The position numbers and the translations under genes were made by a program. From positions 1 through 43,698 of the forward strand of contig PHAL01000016.1 in assembly GCA_002840355.1 (NCBI GenBank): DNA of 43,698 nucleotides, read 5' to 3'. The notes beneath the pieces were generated by a model. It was given only the letters and a program-made list of their open reading frames with translations. It was not told the DNA's origin and did not search any database. Below are positions 43,038-43,698 of this stretch, piece by piece. Source of the stretch: Elusimicrobia bacterium HGW-Elusimicrobia-3. GTDB taxonomy: Bacteria > Elusimicrobiota > Elusimicrobia > Elusimicrobiales > UBA9959. The first letter of the stretch is position 1. Every line of letters begins with the position of its first letter.

Positions 43038-43698
43038 ATGAAAAGCAAGAACCTCTTAATTTTCGCTCTGCTGGCCGCGGCCCTCCTGGCGCCGGCGGCG
43101 GCCCGTGCCCAGTCGCTGGAGGCGCTGCGCAGCAAGACGGCCCTGGAGGCGCAGATCGAGGAGCGGCTGAGATCCATGATCTCGTCCTATCTCAACACCA
43201 AGGAAGTCGCGGTGGCCGCCAAGGTCAACGTGCAGGTCAGCCGCAAGGCCGACGACCCCAAGAGCGGCGTGCGCAAGTGGGACGATAAGGATGAGCTGAT
43301 CCTACCCGGCGTGCCCGCGGCCACGTCCATGACCAAGGACGCCGGCGCGGCCAAGGCCGCCGAGGCCGCCAGGCGGCAGGTGCGCCTGGGCGTGGACAGC
43401 GTCAATATCTGGATCATCGTGGGCAAACCGGTGGCCAAGGACCAGGAAGCCAAGGTCAAGAAGCTGGTGAGCGACGCGCTGGGCCTGGACGCCGGCGTGG
43501 GCGACACCATTTCCGTGGAGAGCACGCTGCCCGAGAAACCTTCGCGCGCGCTGGATATCGGCGCCATCGTGGCGCTGGTCTGCCTGGCCGTGCTGGCCGC
43601 CTTCCTCTACGGCCCCTTCCGCGGCTTCCTGGCCCGCCTCAACGAGAATTTGGCCGCGCTGGCCGCGGCCAGGAAAGGCCCCGCCGAGCATAAGTCCG
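43038..43698 (+). CDS. Membrane protein with FliF/YscJ-like ring-building region (partial, runs off the window)
   Basis: The first 220 codons are visible, without a stop. A signal peptide (about 1-24, ending AARAQ) precedes an exported region that includes SSYLNTKEVAVAAKVNVQV. Residues 110-160 match the pattern just before the second membrane helix of FliF (VNIWIIVGKPVAKDQEAKVK, then LVSDALGLDAGVGDTISVES). A membrane helix follows at about 176-195, and then a basic cytoplasmic tail begins. This arrangement suggests a ring-forming inner-membrane protein of the FliF/YscJ kind, though no other flagellar gene is visible. AAGGAG lies 8 bases before the ATG. TATAATG at the start is probably chance. 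Confidence 0.85.
   Translation, partial: MKSKNLLIFALLAAALLAPAAARAQSLEALRSKTALEAQIEERLRSMISSYLNTKEVAVAAKVNVQVSRKADDPKSGVRKWDDKDELILPGVPAATSMTKDAGAAKAAEAARRQVRLGVDSVNIWIIVGKPVAKDQEAKVKKLVSDALGLDAGVGDTISVESTLPEKPSRALDIGAIVALVCLAVLAAFLYGPFRGFLARLNENLAALAAARKGPAEHKS

Noticed and set aside
43034-43039. TATAAT overlapping the start codon of the last gene, as a promoter
   Set aside because: Transcription from it would begin after the ATG, and no other nearby start exists. A good ribosome site upstream explains the start without it.

Overview
The window is one GC-rich bacterial stretch, about 65% G+C by eye, packed with genes. It holds no rRNA, tRNA, CRISPR array, transposase or phage gene that I can see. 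The pairing of a PorV/PorQ-type barrel fused to TPR repeats with a giant Ig-repeat protein ending in a FlgD/T9SS-like tail suggests a Gram-negative, diderm lineage such as Elusimicrobiota or a relative. That assignment is an inference. An Lnt gene, lipoproteins and outer-membrane-type proteins support a diderm envelope.

Bases 1-7224 are one minus-strand operon. In transcription order it encodes a small unknown protein, a MutL/GlmL-type ASKHA ATPase, an unknown beta-barrel/KOW-like protein, and a Yej/Opp-like peptide importer (binding protein and two permeases). The last permease appears to have lost its C-terminal half, in DNA of clearly lower G+C. Bases 7338-16192 are housekeeping and envelope genes on both strands: a Gly/Ser-rich protein with two ASH domains; a stand-alone RAM domain, a secreted unknown and a DUF192 protein; D-aminoacyl-tRNA deacylase, a lipoprotein and RNase R; a PAP2 acid phosphatase lipoprotein; an M20 peptidase and a methyltransferase. 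Bases 16192-22727 hold apolipoprotein N-acyltransferase, an HD-GYP response regulator, an MFS transporter, and a three-part signalling set (OmpR-type regulator, sensor kinase, receiver-only protein).

Bases 22728-42967 are the most striking part. A strong promoter is preceded by four 11-bp-phased CATTG direct repeats, an arrangement typical of OmpR/PhoB-family operators. It drives a 6014-residue secreted protein with about 49 Ig-like repeats of about 98 residues. The tail of that protein is nearly duplicated in the next gene, a 125-residue secreted protein that is essentially only that tail. A PorV/PorQ-like barrel fused to TPRs follows, overlapping by ATGA. I read these three genes as a surface-display or adhesion module with its own outer-membrane partner, probably under the two-component system just upstream. 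After a terminator, the window ends inside a membrane protein whose C-terminal part resembles the FliF/YscJ ring-building region.

Tight start/stop overlaps (ATGA, TGATG, TAATG) run through most operons. Several first genes in transcription units have a TATAAT-like box only 6-7 bases before the ATG, suggesting leaderless mRNAs.
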